Shown here: positions 8,168-15,951 of the stretch, piece by piece | How positions within the stretch are numbered: the first letter of the stretch is position 1 | Layout of the letters: each line of letters opens with the position of its first letter | Assembly (NCBI GenBank): GCA_934180065.1 | Contig: CAKPRA010000001.1 | Span: 45,875-109,874 of the forward strand | DNA length: 64,000 nt | Direction of reading: 5' to 3' | From: an uncultured Clostridia bacterium | GTDB lineage: Bacteria; Bacillota; Clostridia; TANB77; CAG-508 | Program-made: the position numbers and the translations under genes | The notes under the pieces: generated by a model | Database searches by the model: none | The model's input: the letters and a program-made list of their open reading frames with translations, nothing else | What the model was told of the DNA's origin: nothing

Positions 8168-10048
8168 CTATTTTGAAATTAAATCACATATTAGATTACT
8201 TATTTCTGTTGGATTATCAATACTTAACCCTTCTATTAATTTTGCTTGAGCGTATAAGATTTTAGAATATTTTTTCAATTCTTCTTTATCTTTTTCATAT
8301 AGCTCTTTTAATTTTTTAGCAATTGGATGATTTTCGTTTATTTCTAATGAAGTTTTTGCTTGAATATTTCTATTGTTAGGTAATGCATTAATTACTTTTT
8401 GCATTTCAACAGAAATTGCCCCTTCAGTTGTTAGGCATACAGGATGCTCTTTTAACCTATTTGTAAAGCAAACTTTTTCAACCTCTGGAATAGCTTCTTT
8501 CATTATATTTAACATGTCTTTGCTATTTTCATTTAATTTTTCAAGTTGCTCTTTTTCTTCTTTACTATCTAAATCTAAATTGTTAGCTGAAACATTTGCA
8601 AATTCTTTTTCTTCGTAATTTACCAATACTTGAAGTACAAACTCATCAATTTCATCTGTTAAATATAAAATCTCGTATCCTTTATCTTTAACTCCATCAA
8701 CCTGTGGTAACATATCAATTTTTGCTGTACTTTCACCACAAGCATAATAGATTTTATCTTGTCCTTCTTTCATTCTTGAAACATATTCTTTTAAAGTTAC
8801 TAATTTTTGCTCTGTTGATGAATAGAACATTAATAAATCTTTCAACTTATCTTTATCCATACCAAAGTTATTATAACAGCCAAATTTTAATTGCATACCA
8901 AATGTCTTAAAGAATTTAACATAATCAGCTCTATTTTTTTCAAGCATGCTTTCTAGTTCGCTTTTTATCTTCTTTTCTATATTTTTTGCAATTGTTTTCA
9001 ATTGTCTATCTTGTTGTAGAATTTCTCTTGAAATGTTTAATGATAAATCTGGACTATCTACTAAACCTTTAACAAAACTAAAATAATCTGGTAACAAGTC
9101 CTTGCATTTTTCCATTATTAACACTCCATTTGAATAAAGTTGTAATCCTTTTTCAAATTCTTTTGTATAATAATCATATGGCATTACTGATGGAATATAT
9201 ATTAGCATATCATAGTTTAACATGCCTTCAACAGTTGTTTTTATTACCTTTAAAGGTTTCTCAAAATCACCAAATTTCATTGCATAAAAACTATTTAGCT
9301 CTTCATCTGAAACTTCTGATTTTTTCTTTTTCCATATAGGAATCATACTATTTAAAGTTTCAGTTTCAATTTTTTCTTCATATTCATCTTTTGAGCCTTC
9401 TTTAAGCTCTTTTTTTGTTACATCCATTTTGATTGGAAATCTTATATAATCTGAATATCTTTTTACAATTCCTTTTATTCTAAATTCATTTAAAAATTCT
9501 GAATATTTTTCTTCTTCTTGATCATCTTTAATATGTAAAATAATCTTTGTTCCAAAACTATCTTTTTCAGTTTCTTCTATTGTATATCCATCTGCACCTT
9601 TAGAAGTCCATTTATACGCTTTATCAGCTCCATATTTCTTACTAATAACTTCCACTTCTTTACTAACCATAAATGCAGAATAAAAACCTACACCAAATTG
9701 ACCTATTATATCAACATCTTCTTTTTTTTCGTTTTCTTTTTTGAATGCAAATGAACCGCTTTGAGCAATTGTTCCTAAGTTCTGCTCAAGCTCTTTTTCG
9801 TCCATTCCAATACCTTTATCTTCAATTGTTAAAGTATTATTATTTTTATCAGCTGTCAATTTAATAACTAAATCATCTTTATTAATATTTATATTTTTAT
9901 CTGTTAGAGAATTATAATAAAGCTTATCCATTGCGTCACTAGCATTAGAAATTAGCTCTCTTAAAAATATTTCTTTATTAGTATAAATTGAATTAATCAT
10001 TAAATCTAATAGTCTTTTTGATTCTGCTTTAAATTGTTTTGTTTCCAT
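8168..10048 (-). CDS. htpG: Molecular chaperone HtpG (Hsp90)
   Basis: ATP-dependent cytosolic chaperone. The 626-residue product has the GHKL ATPase domain (IFLRELISNASDAMDKL; DKGIGMDEKEL; IGQFGVGFYSAFMV), a middle domain (NISREILQQDRQLKTIAKNI) and a C-terminal dimerisation domain. I start at the ATG at 10048 (METKQFKAESK), the family start; an in-frame GTG at 10057 overlaps the AAGAGGTG ribosome-binding site. A CIRCE-like operator lies about 60-85 bp upstream, which implies HrcA control. It is monocistronic. Confidence 0.95.
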   Translation of the reverse strand: METKQFKAESKRLLDLMINSIYTNKEIFLRELISNASDAMDKLYYNSLTDKNININKDDLVIKLTADKNNNTLTIEDKGIGMDEKELEQNLGTIAQSGSFAFKKENEKKEDVDIIGQFGVGFYSAFMVSKEVEVISKKYGADKAYKWTSKGADGYTIEETEKDSFGTKIILHIKDDQEEEKYSEFLNEFRIKGIVKRYSDYIRFPIKMDVTKKELKEGSKDEYEEKIETETLNSMIPIWKKKKSEVSDEELNSFYAMKFGDFEKPLKVIKTTVEGMLNYDMLIYIPSVMPYDYYTKEFEKGLQLYSNGVLIMEKCKDLLPDYFSFVKGLVDSPDLSLNISREILQQDRQLKTIAKNIEKKIKSELESMLEKNRADYVKFFKTFGMQLKFGCYNNFGMDKDKLKDLLMFYSSTEQKLVTLKEYVSRMKEGQDKIYYACGESTAKIDMLPQVDGVKDKGYEILYLTDEIDEFVLQVLVNYEEKEFANVSANNLDLDSKEEKEQLEKLNENSKDMLNIMKEAIPEVEKVCFTNRLKEHPVCLTTEGAISVEMQKVINALPNNRNIQAKTSLEINENHPIAKKLKELYEKDKEELKKYSKILYAQAKLIEGLSIDNPTEISNLICDLISK

Positions 10049-10106
10049 ACTAAACACCTCTTAATTTAACTAAATTTATTTACAACGTGTATCATATACC
10101 CATTTT

Positions 10107-10133
10107 TTAGCAAAGTCAATACAAGAGTGCTAA
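10107..10133. promoter_or_regulatory. CIRCE-like HrcA operator upstream of htpG
   Basis: TTAGCAAAG-N9-GAGTGCTAA. The right half is a perfect CIRCE half-site and the left half keeps TTAGCA but diverges at its last three bases. The spacer is exactly 9 nt. HrcA is encoded at 28540-29544. Confidence 0.65.
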
Positions 10134-10150
10134 TTCACAAAATTTTCACA

Positions 10151-10696
10151 TTATTTATTATGATCTATTATTAATTTATATTTAATTTCGTATTCTCTAG
10201 CAATTGATTCTACTTTATCTATAAAAATCTTTTCTTTAATAATTTCATTGTTTGGTTTTATATTTTCATTTTTCATAAATAACCTATATTCAGTTTCTTC
10301 CTTTATTGAAAACCCTTTTTTCTTATATAAATTTATTGCAATATCATTATTTTTATAGACCCATAGATAAATTGGTTGGAAATTATTATTAAAGATTTTA
10401 TCTAGTATTTTGCTTGCAATTCCTTTTTTTCTGTAAATTTCAAAAACATATAATGTATCAATAATTTTTCCATCTTCAAAATCATTTACATTATAAATAG
10501 CAACTAATTGCTCTTCATCATAAATTAATCTATATGTACTCAAATTTTCTCTTATATCTTCCTCACAATAATTCACAATTTTTTCCATTTCATTTTTTTC
10601 TAAAGAAATAATTTCTTCACTTTTAAAAATTATATCCAATTTAACATCTAATATTAAATCTACGTCATTTAATTCAGCAATTTTTTCTTTATACAT
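10151..10696 (-). CDS. GNAT-family N-acetyltransferase
   Basis: This 181-residue protein has the GNAT fold: TLYVFEIYRKKGIASKIL matches motif A for acetyl-CoA binding, followed by IYLWVYKNNDIAINLYKKKGF, the typical beta-bulge and final helix region near residues 110-135. The acetyl acceptor is unknown. GGAGG lies 4 nt before the ATG. It stands alone between htpG and the tRNA cluster. Confidence 0.8.
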   Translation of the reverse strand: MYKEKIAELNDVDLILDVKLDIIFKSEEIISLEKNEMEKIVNYCEEDIRENLSTYRLIYDEEQLVAIYNVNDFEDGKIIDTLYVFEIYRKKGIASKILDKIFNNNFQPIYLWVYKNNDIAINLYKKKGFSIKEETEYRLFMKNENIKPNNEIIKEKIFIDKVESIAREYEIKYKLIIDHNK

Positions 10697-10863
10697 ATTT
10701 CCTCCATTTATTATTCAAATTTTACTAATACAAAGTATATCACAAGTCTATATAAATATCATTTAAAAATTTTAATTTATATAATGTAAATTGAAAAAAG
10801 GTTATTGCATTAGCAACGAATTTTTTTTCAAAATAAAAAAGTTAAAAAATTTTAAAATTTGTA

Positions 10864-10892
10864 TTGACAGATTATAAAATATATTATATACT
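10864..10892 (+). promoter_or_regulatory. Promoter of the tRNA pair
   Basis: TTGACA (10864-10869) and TATACT (10887-10892) are spaced by 17 bp. Transcription would start just before the tRNA at 10914. Confidence 0.75.
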
Positions 10893-10913
10893 AGCTATCG
10901 TTGAAAGAAACAC

Positions 10914-10990
10914 GCGCCCTTAGCTCAGTTGGTCAGAGCAACCGGCTCATAACCGGTGGGTCCAAGGTTCGAATCCTTGAGGGCGCACCA
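10914..10990 (+). tRNA. tRNA with CAU anticodon (Met or lysidine-modified Ile2)
   Basis: A 77-nt cloverleaf with encoded CCA. The acceptor stem GCGCCCT pairs with AGGGCGC, and the anticodon loop CTCATAA gives CAU. It is not an initiator by appearance. The C4-G69 and C5-G68 pairs and the CCCTTAGCTCAG start are also features of tRNA-Ile2 genes whose CAU is converted by TilS, so Ile2 is a real alternative to elongator Met. Confidence 0.9.
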
Positions 10991-11035
10991 TTTGAATACT
11001 TATATAATAGTATTCATTTTTTAATTAAACAACCT

Positions 11036-11121
11036 GGGTAGGTGGCCGAGTGGCTAAAGGCGGCAGACTGTAAATCTGTTCTCATTTGAGTACGATGGTT
11101 CGAATCCATCCCTGCCCACCA
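11036..11121 (+). tRNA. tRNA-Tyr (GUA)
   Basis: An 86-nt class II tRNA with a long variable arm and encoded CCA. The acceptor stem GGGTAGG pairs with CCTGCCC and the anticodon is GTA in CTGTAAA. It follows the CAU tRNA by 45 bp, probably in the same transcript. Confidence 0.93.
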
Positions 11122-11122
11122 T

Positions 11123-11155
11123 AAAAAAGATTATCTTGTAGATAATCTTTTTTTG
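11123..11155 (+). terminator. Terminator of the tRNA pair
   Basis: AAAAAAGATTATC/GATAATCTTTTTTT with a 5-nt loop, immediately after tRNA-Tyr. Confidence 0.85.
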
Positions 11156-11257
11156 TTGCCTTTTGGAAAAAGAAATATTTTTTTCAATTTTTGAGAATTA
11201 TGTACACATTCTCATTTTTTCTTAATTTCTTAATATGTTTTAATCACCACAAAAAAA

Positions 11258-11288
11258 ATCAAATTGAATTTTATTATCCAATTTGATT
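11258..11288 (-). terminator. Terminator of the coiled-coil gene
   Basis: On the minus strand, AATCAAATTG/CAATTTGATT followed by a run of eight T. It starts about 10 bp after the gene's stop codon. Confidence 0.75.
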
Positions 11289-11299
11289 CTCTGTATTTG

Positions 11300-12142
11300 T
11301 TATTTATCCTTATTATGTTCAGGTTCAGGTAGCTCTAATACTACTTTAATTTTCATTAGGTACCTAATTCCCCTTACCAATTTCATATTTTTTATTCTAT
11401 CCCATAAAGAAGGTTTTTCAACAACATTATCTATATATTGGTCTTGCACTATTAAGTCTTGAGATTCATTTTCAGAAATATTTTCCTCTGTATTTTCCTC
11501 CGCATCTTCTTTAGATTCTTCAACATTTTGTATTTCTTTCAATGATTCTGCTATTTCAATACCAATATAGCTTAAAGCTTTTGATTTATCTTCTATTCTT
11601 TCCATATCAACTTCTATATAAAGATTTGACTCTAAATTAGAAATTTTTGTATTAATTGTATTTAACGAATCAAGATATGTTTGTGTCTTTTTAGATTTTG
11701 CTCTTCCTAATACACCTAAAGTATCAATTATTTCTTCAGGCAATCTTCCTGATAAATCCTGTACCATTTTTTTCCAATTTGTCTTTTTTTCTTCAACAGC
11801 TCCAAGAACTTCTTTTAGCTCTGCTGATAAAGCAATATTGTTTTCTCTTTGGCGTATTAAATCTTCTATTTTTTTTGTATTTTCTTCAAACTGTGTAGTT
11901 GCATATTCTACTAAATCATATGCAGCATCGTATACACTTTTTGGAAAAGGCTCTTCTTTTGGATATTCTTCTAGATATGATTTTATAGAAGCAATTAAAT
12001 CTAAAAAGTAGCTATCTTCTTCTAATTGAACTATTTGCTTTTTACTATTTGGATTAATCATTTTTTTGACTTTCTCAATATTAGCAAGAATCTTCTCTTC
12101 TGTAATAATCATTTTAACATTTCCATTGCTACTTTTAGCCAT
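11300..12142 (-). CDS. Coiled-coil protein of unknown function
   Basis: I do not recognise this 280-residue protein. It is acidic and almost all helical, with coiled-coil stretches at about 75-125 and 155-200 and a Glu/Asn-rich segment near 215-235, then a basic C-terminal tail. There is no signal peptide or membrane segment. I start at the ATG at 12142 because AAGGAGG lies 9 nt upstream; the frame extends further upstream but without a ribosome-binding site. It is monocistronic with its own terminator. A structural or cell-division-associated role would be a guess. Confidence 0.6.
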   Translation of the reverse strand: MAKSSNGNVKMIITEEKILANIEKVKKMINPNSKKQIVQLEEDSYFLDLIASIKSYLEEYPKEEPFPKSVYDAAYDLVEYATTQFEENTKKIEDLIRQRENNIALSAELKEVLGAVEEKKTNWKKMVQDLSGRLPEEIIDTLGVLGRAKSKKTQTYLDSLNTINTKISNLESNLYIEVDMERIEDKSKALSYIGIEIAESLKEIQNVEESKEDAEENTEENISENESQDLIVQDQYIDNVVEKPSLWDRIKNMKLVRGIRYLMKIKVVLELPEPEHNKDK

Positions 12143-12261
12143 GCAACTCGTCCTCCTTTTTATCATAAGTATAGTTATTATAATATTATTATACTATTTT
12201 CAACAAAAAACTACAATTACAAATATATTTCAATTATGTTACATTTGTGTTACAACTTCAT

Positions 12262-12289
12262 AAAAACGATTAAAAATTTAATCGTTTTT
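12262..12289. terminator. AT-rich hairpin in intergenic region
   Basis: AAAAACGATTAAA/TTTAATCGTTTTT is a near-perfect stem with almost no loop, symmetric on both strands. It could end transcription from either side. Apart from this and a short GTCCCC fragment near 12455, I see nothing else in 12143-12474. Confidence 0.5.
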
Positions 12290-12474
12290 CATATATACTT
12301 ATTTTCTAATTTTTCGATAAAAATATACATTTTTTTATTACAATTTTAATGTATCATAATACTTATTTATAATCAAGCAAAATTTGAATTTTAAATAGAA
12401 AAAAATCAAAAATTTTTACAAACCTGTCCTAATTTCCATGTTTGTGAAAAAAACAACCGTCCCCATTTTTCATT

Positions 12475-12930
12475 TCAGATAACATCAATTCTATATAACT
12501 TTTCACCACATTTTAAATCTTTTAAATAATGTGCGCCAAATTTTTCATAATAATTCTCTAAATCAGTTTTTAAATAAAGCTCTCTAAAACCTCTTTTTTT
12601 AGCTTCGTTTAATATAGCATCATTTAATATTCGTGAATAGCCTTTATTCCTATATTCTTTCTTTACATACATTGTTGCATACCAAGGACCAATATCTAGC
12701 TCTTCTTCACCATCATGTGGAAAAATTGATATAAACCCAATCAATTTATTTTTTTTAATTAAAATTAGCTTACAAAATGCATTATTAGAAAACATACTAC
12801 AAATTTTATCTTTTTTTCTCTTTATTCTTTCGCTTTTATTTTCATCTTTACTATCTGCCCATTCTTCATGTTCCAGATATGCAACTTCATTTAAATATTC
12901 TAATTTATCTTTTAAATTATATACTTCCAT
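12475..12930 (-). CDS. GNAT-family N-acetyltransferase
   Basis: This 151-residue protein has the GNAT core: IGPWYATMYVKKEYRNKGYSRILNDAI is the acetyl-CoA-binding motif A, and FRELYLKTDLENYYEKFGAHYL is the C-terminal strand-helix. The substrate is unknown. It is unrelated at close range to the other GNAT at 10151. It stands alone, followed on the minus strand by an intergenic hairpin. Confidence 0.8.
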   Translation of the reverse strand: MEVYNLKDKLEYLNEVAYLEHEEWADSKDENKSERIKRKKDKICSMFSNNAFCKLILIKKNKLIGFISIFPHDGEEELDIGPWYATMYVKKEYRNKGYSRILNDAILNEAKKRGFRELYLKTDLENYYEKFGAHYLKDLKCGEKLYRIDVI

Positions 12931-13033
12931 TCTTTTACCTAACCATAATTTTATTACTTTATTTAAACTAAAATTTTCTTAAAATATTTTGTTAATTGCA
13001 ATTTTTGTCATAATACATGTTATTTTCCGTTCA

Positions 13034-13061
13034 AAAAAAAATTAGCTTTCGCTAATTTTTT
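13034..13061. terminator. Short perfect hairpin
   Basis: AAAAAATTAGC-TTTC-GCTAATTTTTT, with U tracts on both strands. It lies between the GNAT gene and the downstream RNA of the Abi locus and looks like a factor-independent terminator. Confidence 0.6.
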
Positions 13062-13173
13062 GGTGCCATTTCGCAGGCAGGTATGCAAAAAATTACACAT
13101 TAATCTATCATTTTATTAATTCAATTTACTACTGTTAATTTAACATAATTTTCTGATTTTTGCAAATACTTTG

Positions 13174-13249
13174 AAAAAATACCTAGAATCCGTTAAGACT
13201 CTAGGTATAAGAATGACTTAGAGCTTCGAAAGTTTTCTAAGCACCACTC
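13174..13249 (-). ncRNA. Small RNA, downstream copy, of the AbiF-like locus
   Basis: Read on the minus strand, the RNA begins GAGTGGTG. A 6-bp stem CTTAGA/TCTAAG encloses a 13-nt loop containing ACTTTCGAAGC, followed by GTCATT and a strong terminator (ATACCTAGA/TCTAGGTAT plus T6). A TATAAT -10 box lies 6 nt upstream (13256-13261), overlapping the end of the abiF-like gene. The same unit occurs upstream of the gene at 14165-14206 with compensatory stem changes, which supports a functional RNA. The 5' GAGT can pair with ACTT in the loop to form a pseudoknot. Confidence 0.7.
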
Positions 13250-13278
13250 AAAATTATTATATTCTATAAAATAAAAAA

Positions 13279-14145
13279 TTATACATTATAGCCCATAATT
13301 TTCAAAATATCATTTATATCAATAGTAGTTAATTTATTTTTTAACTGTTCTATTTCCCCATTAAGTAACAACTCAAATTCTTGATATTTTTCTTCATCAA
13401 GTAATACTTGCATACATTTTATAATCATATACAAATTACTCAAATTTTCTTTTCTTTCATAGTTTTCTTCTATTTGCTTAAAAGCAATATCATATTTATT
13501 TCTATAGCAAAATAGTCTATCAGAATGTGCAGAAATATTTCTTACCATAGTTAAATTAATCAATATTTGCTTTAATAATTTATCAGACAATTTAAAATAT
13601 TTACTTATTTTTTGTCTATCACTTTGTTTTAATAAACTATAATATCTACTAATAGCACCAAAAGTTAAAATCTTAGTTGCTACAAAAGGTGGAACAAATC
13701 CATAATTGTCTTTGTAATGCTTAATAGCCGAATGTCTTATATAATTATCGTCAATTTCTTTATTTATCTTAAAAATTAGTTCTTTTATTAGTTCTTTGTC
13801 AGCATTCTCATCAAAATTCTCTTGCTTTAAATAGTTTTCAATTCCATATTCTTCTGCAATAGTATTTGCAATCAATGATTTTATCACAATTTCTATTTCC
13901 AAACTATATTTTAGAAATATGGCTTTTATGTTTTTGTCGAATTCGTATAAAGCAAAAATTTCTTCAAAAGAAGTATTTTCTTTGTAGTTATTTTCTTCAT
14001 CTTTAAAAACTGATTTATAACCGTTTACAATAGAATAATAAGTATATTTTTCAATATTCTTTAACGCTAAATGTACATCATTTATAATTACATTTTTAGA
14101 TATAAGATAATCGATAAGCTCTTGGTTATTTTTGTACGCTTTCAT
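13279..14145 (-). CDS. Abi_2/AbiF-family HEPN protein
   Basis: This 288-residue protein matches the Abi_2 abortive-infection family (AbiD/AbiF type). The N-terminus has the family pattern NNQELIDYLISKNVII...YTYYSIVNGYKSVF, and near the C-terminus lies the HEPN ribonuclease motif RNISAH at 202-207 (R-N-x-x-A-H). HEPN proteins of this kind cleave RNA and can arrest growth during phage infection. The start at 14145 has GGAGG 4 nt upstream. A longer frame reading back to 14208 crosses the small RNA and is rejected. It is flanked by two copies of one structured RNA, an arrangement like an RNA antitoxin with a protein toxin. Confidence 0.85.
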   Translation of the reverse strand: MKAYKNNQELIDYLISKNVIINDVHLALKNIEKYTYYSIVNGYKSVFKDEENNYKENTSFEEIFALYEFDKNIKAIFLKYSLEIEIVIKSLIANTIAEEYGIENYLKQENFDENADKELIKELIFKINKEIDDNYIRHSAIKHYKDNYGFVPPFVATKILTFGAISRYYSLLKQSDRQKISKYFKLSDKLLKQILINLTMVRNISAHSDRLFCYRNKYDIAFKQIEENYERKENLSNLYMIIKCMQVLLDEEKYQEFELLLNGEIEQLKNKLTTIDINDILKIMGYNV

Positions 14146-14164
14146 TATACCTCCATATAAATAT

Positions 14165-14206
14165 AAAAAATGACCCAAGGCTTCGAGAGTTTCCTGGGCA
14201 CCACTC
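14165..14206 (-). ncRNA. Small RNA, upstream copy, of the AbiF-like locus
   Basis: On the minus strand the 42-nt unit starts GAGTGGTG, forms CCCAGG/CTTGGG around a 13-nt loop with ACTCTCGAAGC, continues GTCATT and ends in T6, so it is itself terminator-like. GAGT at the 5' end can pair with ACTC in the loop (pseudoknot). Compared with the copy at 13174-13249, loop and flanks are almost identical while the stem differs by paired changes. It sits between a promoter and the ribosome-binding site of the HEPN gene, so it could act as RNA antitoxin and attenuator. Confidence 0.7.
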
Positions 14207-14212
14207 AATATA

Positions 14213-14241
14213 TTTATACCATATTTTTAGGTATTTTTCAA
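14213..14241 (-). promoter_or_regulatory. Promoter of the upstream small RNA and AbiF-like gene
   Basis: TTGAAA (14236-14241) and TATAAA (14213-14218) are spaced by 17 bp. The -10 ends 6 nt before the conserved GAGTGG, the same distance as at the downstream copy. Confidence 0.65.
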
Positions 14242-14400
14242 GTAGTATTTTATAAATTTCAGAGTATATATATTTAAATAAAGTGTGACATATCTATTGT
14301 AAACCTATAATACCAACAATTATTTTAGTGGGCTACTGCACCGAAAAAAAGAGCAAAAAAATAAGCAGAAGTAAATCAACTTTTTAATGATATTCTTTTT

Positions 14401-14452
14401 GGATTTCTTTGAACTCGCTTGTAACAAAGCTTTTTACGAGTTCGAGTAAATC
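14401..14452 (-). other. Long imperfect inverted repeat 3' of tRNA-Leu
   Basis: GGATTT...GAACTCG (14401-14416) is mirrored by CGAGTTC...AAATCC (14436-14452) around a 19-nt loop. It begins 6 bp beyond the encoded CCA of tRNA-Leu in the direction of transcription. It could be a processing or termination hairpin. The rest of 14242-14458 shows nothing else. Confidence 0.4.
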
Positions 14453-14458
14453 CACCTT

Positions 14459-14545
14459 TGGTGCCGGTGGTGGGACTCGAACCCACACGCCATTTCTGAC
14501 AACAGATTTTGAGTCTGCCTCGTCTACCAATTCCAACACACCGGC
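14459..14545 (-). tRNA. tRNA-Leu (CAA)
   Basis: An 87-nt class II tRNA on the minus strand with encoded CCA. The acceptor stem GCCGGTG pairs with CACCGGC, and the anticodon loop ACTCAAAAT gives CAA. The variable arm is long, as expected for Leu. Open frames that cross it in several phases are spurious. Confidence 0.93.
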
Positions 14546-14668
14546 ATATGTAAAACATATTAACATATTATTCATATTTTGTCCATTATTTTTTCAAATT
14601 TTTTATAAGTTTTAAGCTATAATCTATGCAAAATTATAACTTAAAACTTATTACTTTCTTACAATCTA

Positions 14669-15571
14669 TTATTTTTCTAGTATCATAATAGTTTCATCTT
14701 CATCTGTTCTATATATTTTCGCACCAATATTCTTCAATCTTTCTAAGGCACTTTCGGTTGGATGTCCATAAGTATTGTCTTTTCCTACAGATATCAGAGC
14801 AATTTCAGGTTTTACTTGAGCTAAAAATTCTTTAGTTGAACTTGTGCTAGATCCATGATGTCCAACCTTTAAAACATCAACATCATTCCATTCCCTTGAT
14901 TTTTCAACATTATAATTTGCATCACCTGTAAATAAATATTTTGTTCCATTAAAATTCATTTGTATTACAATTGAAGATTCATTTGCATTATCTGCATTAT
15001 TATTTATAGACATTATTTCACAATTTGCATTTCCAACATTAAATGTAGTACCAATTGATGGAGCTGTTACTTTTAAATTTTTTGATTTTATTGCATTTAA
15101 AACATCTTCAAAAGTTTTTGTATTAGCTGACTTTTTTGGCATATAGATTGTTCCTATGTCAAAATTCTTTATAACATCATCTAAACCTCCAATATGATCT
15201 TCATGAGGATGTGTTCCTACCAAGTAATCAATTTTGCTAATTCCCAAATCTTGCAAATATTTAACAACTCTACTTCCCATCTCGTTTGTACTTGCATCTA
15301 TAAGCATTGTTTTTCCTTGATTTGAGATTAAAATACTATCACCTTGGCCAACATCCAAACAATAAACTCTCAAATAATCATCATCTGGGATTTTAGAAAT
15401 ACAACTATTACCTGTAGTTATTTCTAAATTATTTATTATCTCCACATTTTCATTACTTGCTTGCGAAGTATATATTTCCTGTTTGTTTGTTTCCCAGATT
15501 CCAACTAAAATTATTATTATTAGTGTTATTACTGAACCAACAATACTATTCGTCTTATTATTCTTTTTCAT
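14669..15571 (-). CDS. ComEC-like metallo-beta-lactamase-fold hydrolase
   Basis: A 300-residue protein with an N-terminal membrane anchor or signal segment (residues 10-27) followed by an extracytoplasmic MBL domain. The metal site motif is THPHEDH at 120-126, preceded by CLDVGQGDSILI, which is the hallmark of the ComEC-type MBL group; GHHGSS and SVGKDNTYGHP follow. Proteins of this group are thought to be secreted hydrolases or nucleases, but the substrate is not established. The neighbouring DUF3006 gene is a usual partner. Confidence 0.85.
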   Translation of the reverse strand: MKKNNKTNSIVGSVITLIIIILVGIWETNKQEIYTSQASNENVEIINNLEITTGNSCISKIPDDDYLRVYCLDVGQGDSILISNQGKTMLIDASTNEMGSRVVKYLQDLGISKIDYLVGTHPHEDHIGGLDDVIKNFDIGTIYMPKKSANTKTFEDVLNAIKSKNLKVTAPSIGTTFNVGNANCEIMSINNNADNANESSIVIQMNFNGTKYLFTGDANYNVEKSREWNDVDVLKVGHHGSSTSSTKEFLAQVKPEIALISVGKDNTYGHPTESALERLKNIGAKIYRTDEDETIMILEK

Positions 15572-15606
15572 TTTTCATTTGCCCCCTTAATAATTTTTTA
15601 CATTTG

Positions 15607-15831
15607 TTAATCATTCCATAATTCATCCATAAGTTTTGAAATTTGCTCCTCTATTTTTTTTTGCTCTTCAAAATCAATTCTATATATACCATTATAATAT
15701 TTAATTATATTACCTTCTTTTATTCCTTTCGGTAATTTTGAAATTTCTATTTTGATAATTTCTCTTGTCAATCTATTTTCACATATTGCAATATCATTTT
15801 CAATTCTATCTATAACAAAAGTTTCTTCCAT
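15607..15831 (-). CDS. DUF3006 family protein
   Basis: A 74-residue protein matching DUF3006: FVIDRIENDIAICENR at the N-terminus, then a central basic strand and an acidic helical tail. The function is unknown, but this family is commonly encoded beside ComEC-like MBL proteins, as here (35-bp gap). I start at the ATG at 15831, which gives the family N-terminus; AAAGGA lies about 12 nt upstream. A closer upstream ATG abuts the ribosome-binding site. Confidence 0.7.
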   Translation of the reverse strand: MEETFVIDRIENDIAICENRLTREIIKIEISKLPKGIKEGNIIKYYNGIYRIDFEEQKKIEEQISKLMDELWND

Positions 15832-15951
15832 AAGAAAATTCATTCCTTTCTTTCTGAAGGCATACATAGCTATGAAATTTTTTTATTTCTTTCAAACTAT
15901 ATTCCTTTCTAACTTTACTAAACAGCCTATTGTATAAATAACAATTTAATT

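Noticed and set aside
13279..14208. Longer version of the AbiF-like protein starting at 14208
   Set aside because: The extra 21 codons cross the small RNA and its T-run; the inner ATG at 14145 has a GGAGG site at good distance.
14376..14615. Three overlapping open frames on both strands across tRNA-Leu
   Set aside because: They read through a well-formed tRNA gene and its hairpin, have no ribosome-binding sites, and translate to tRNA-like low-complexity peptides.
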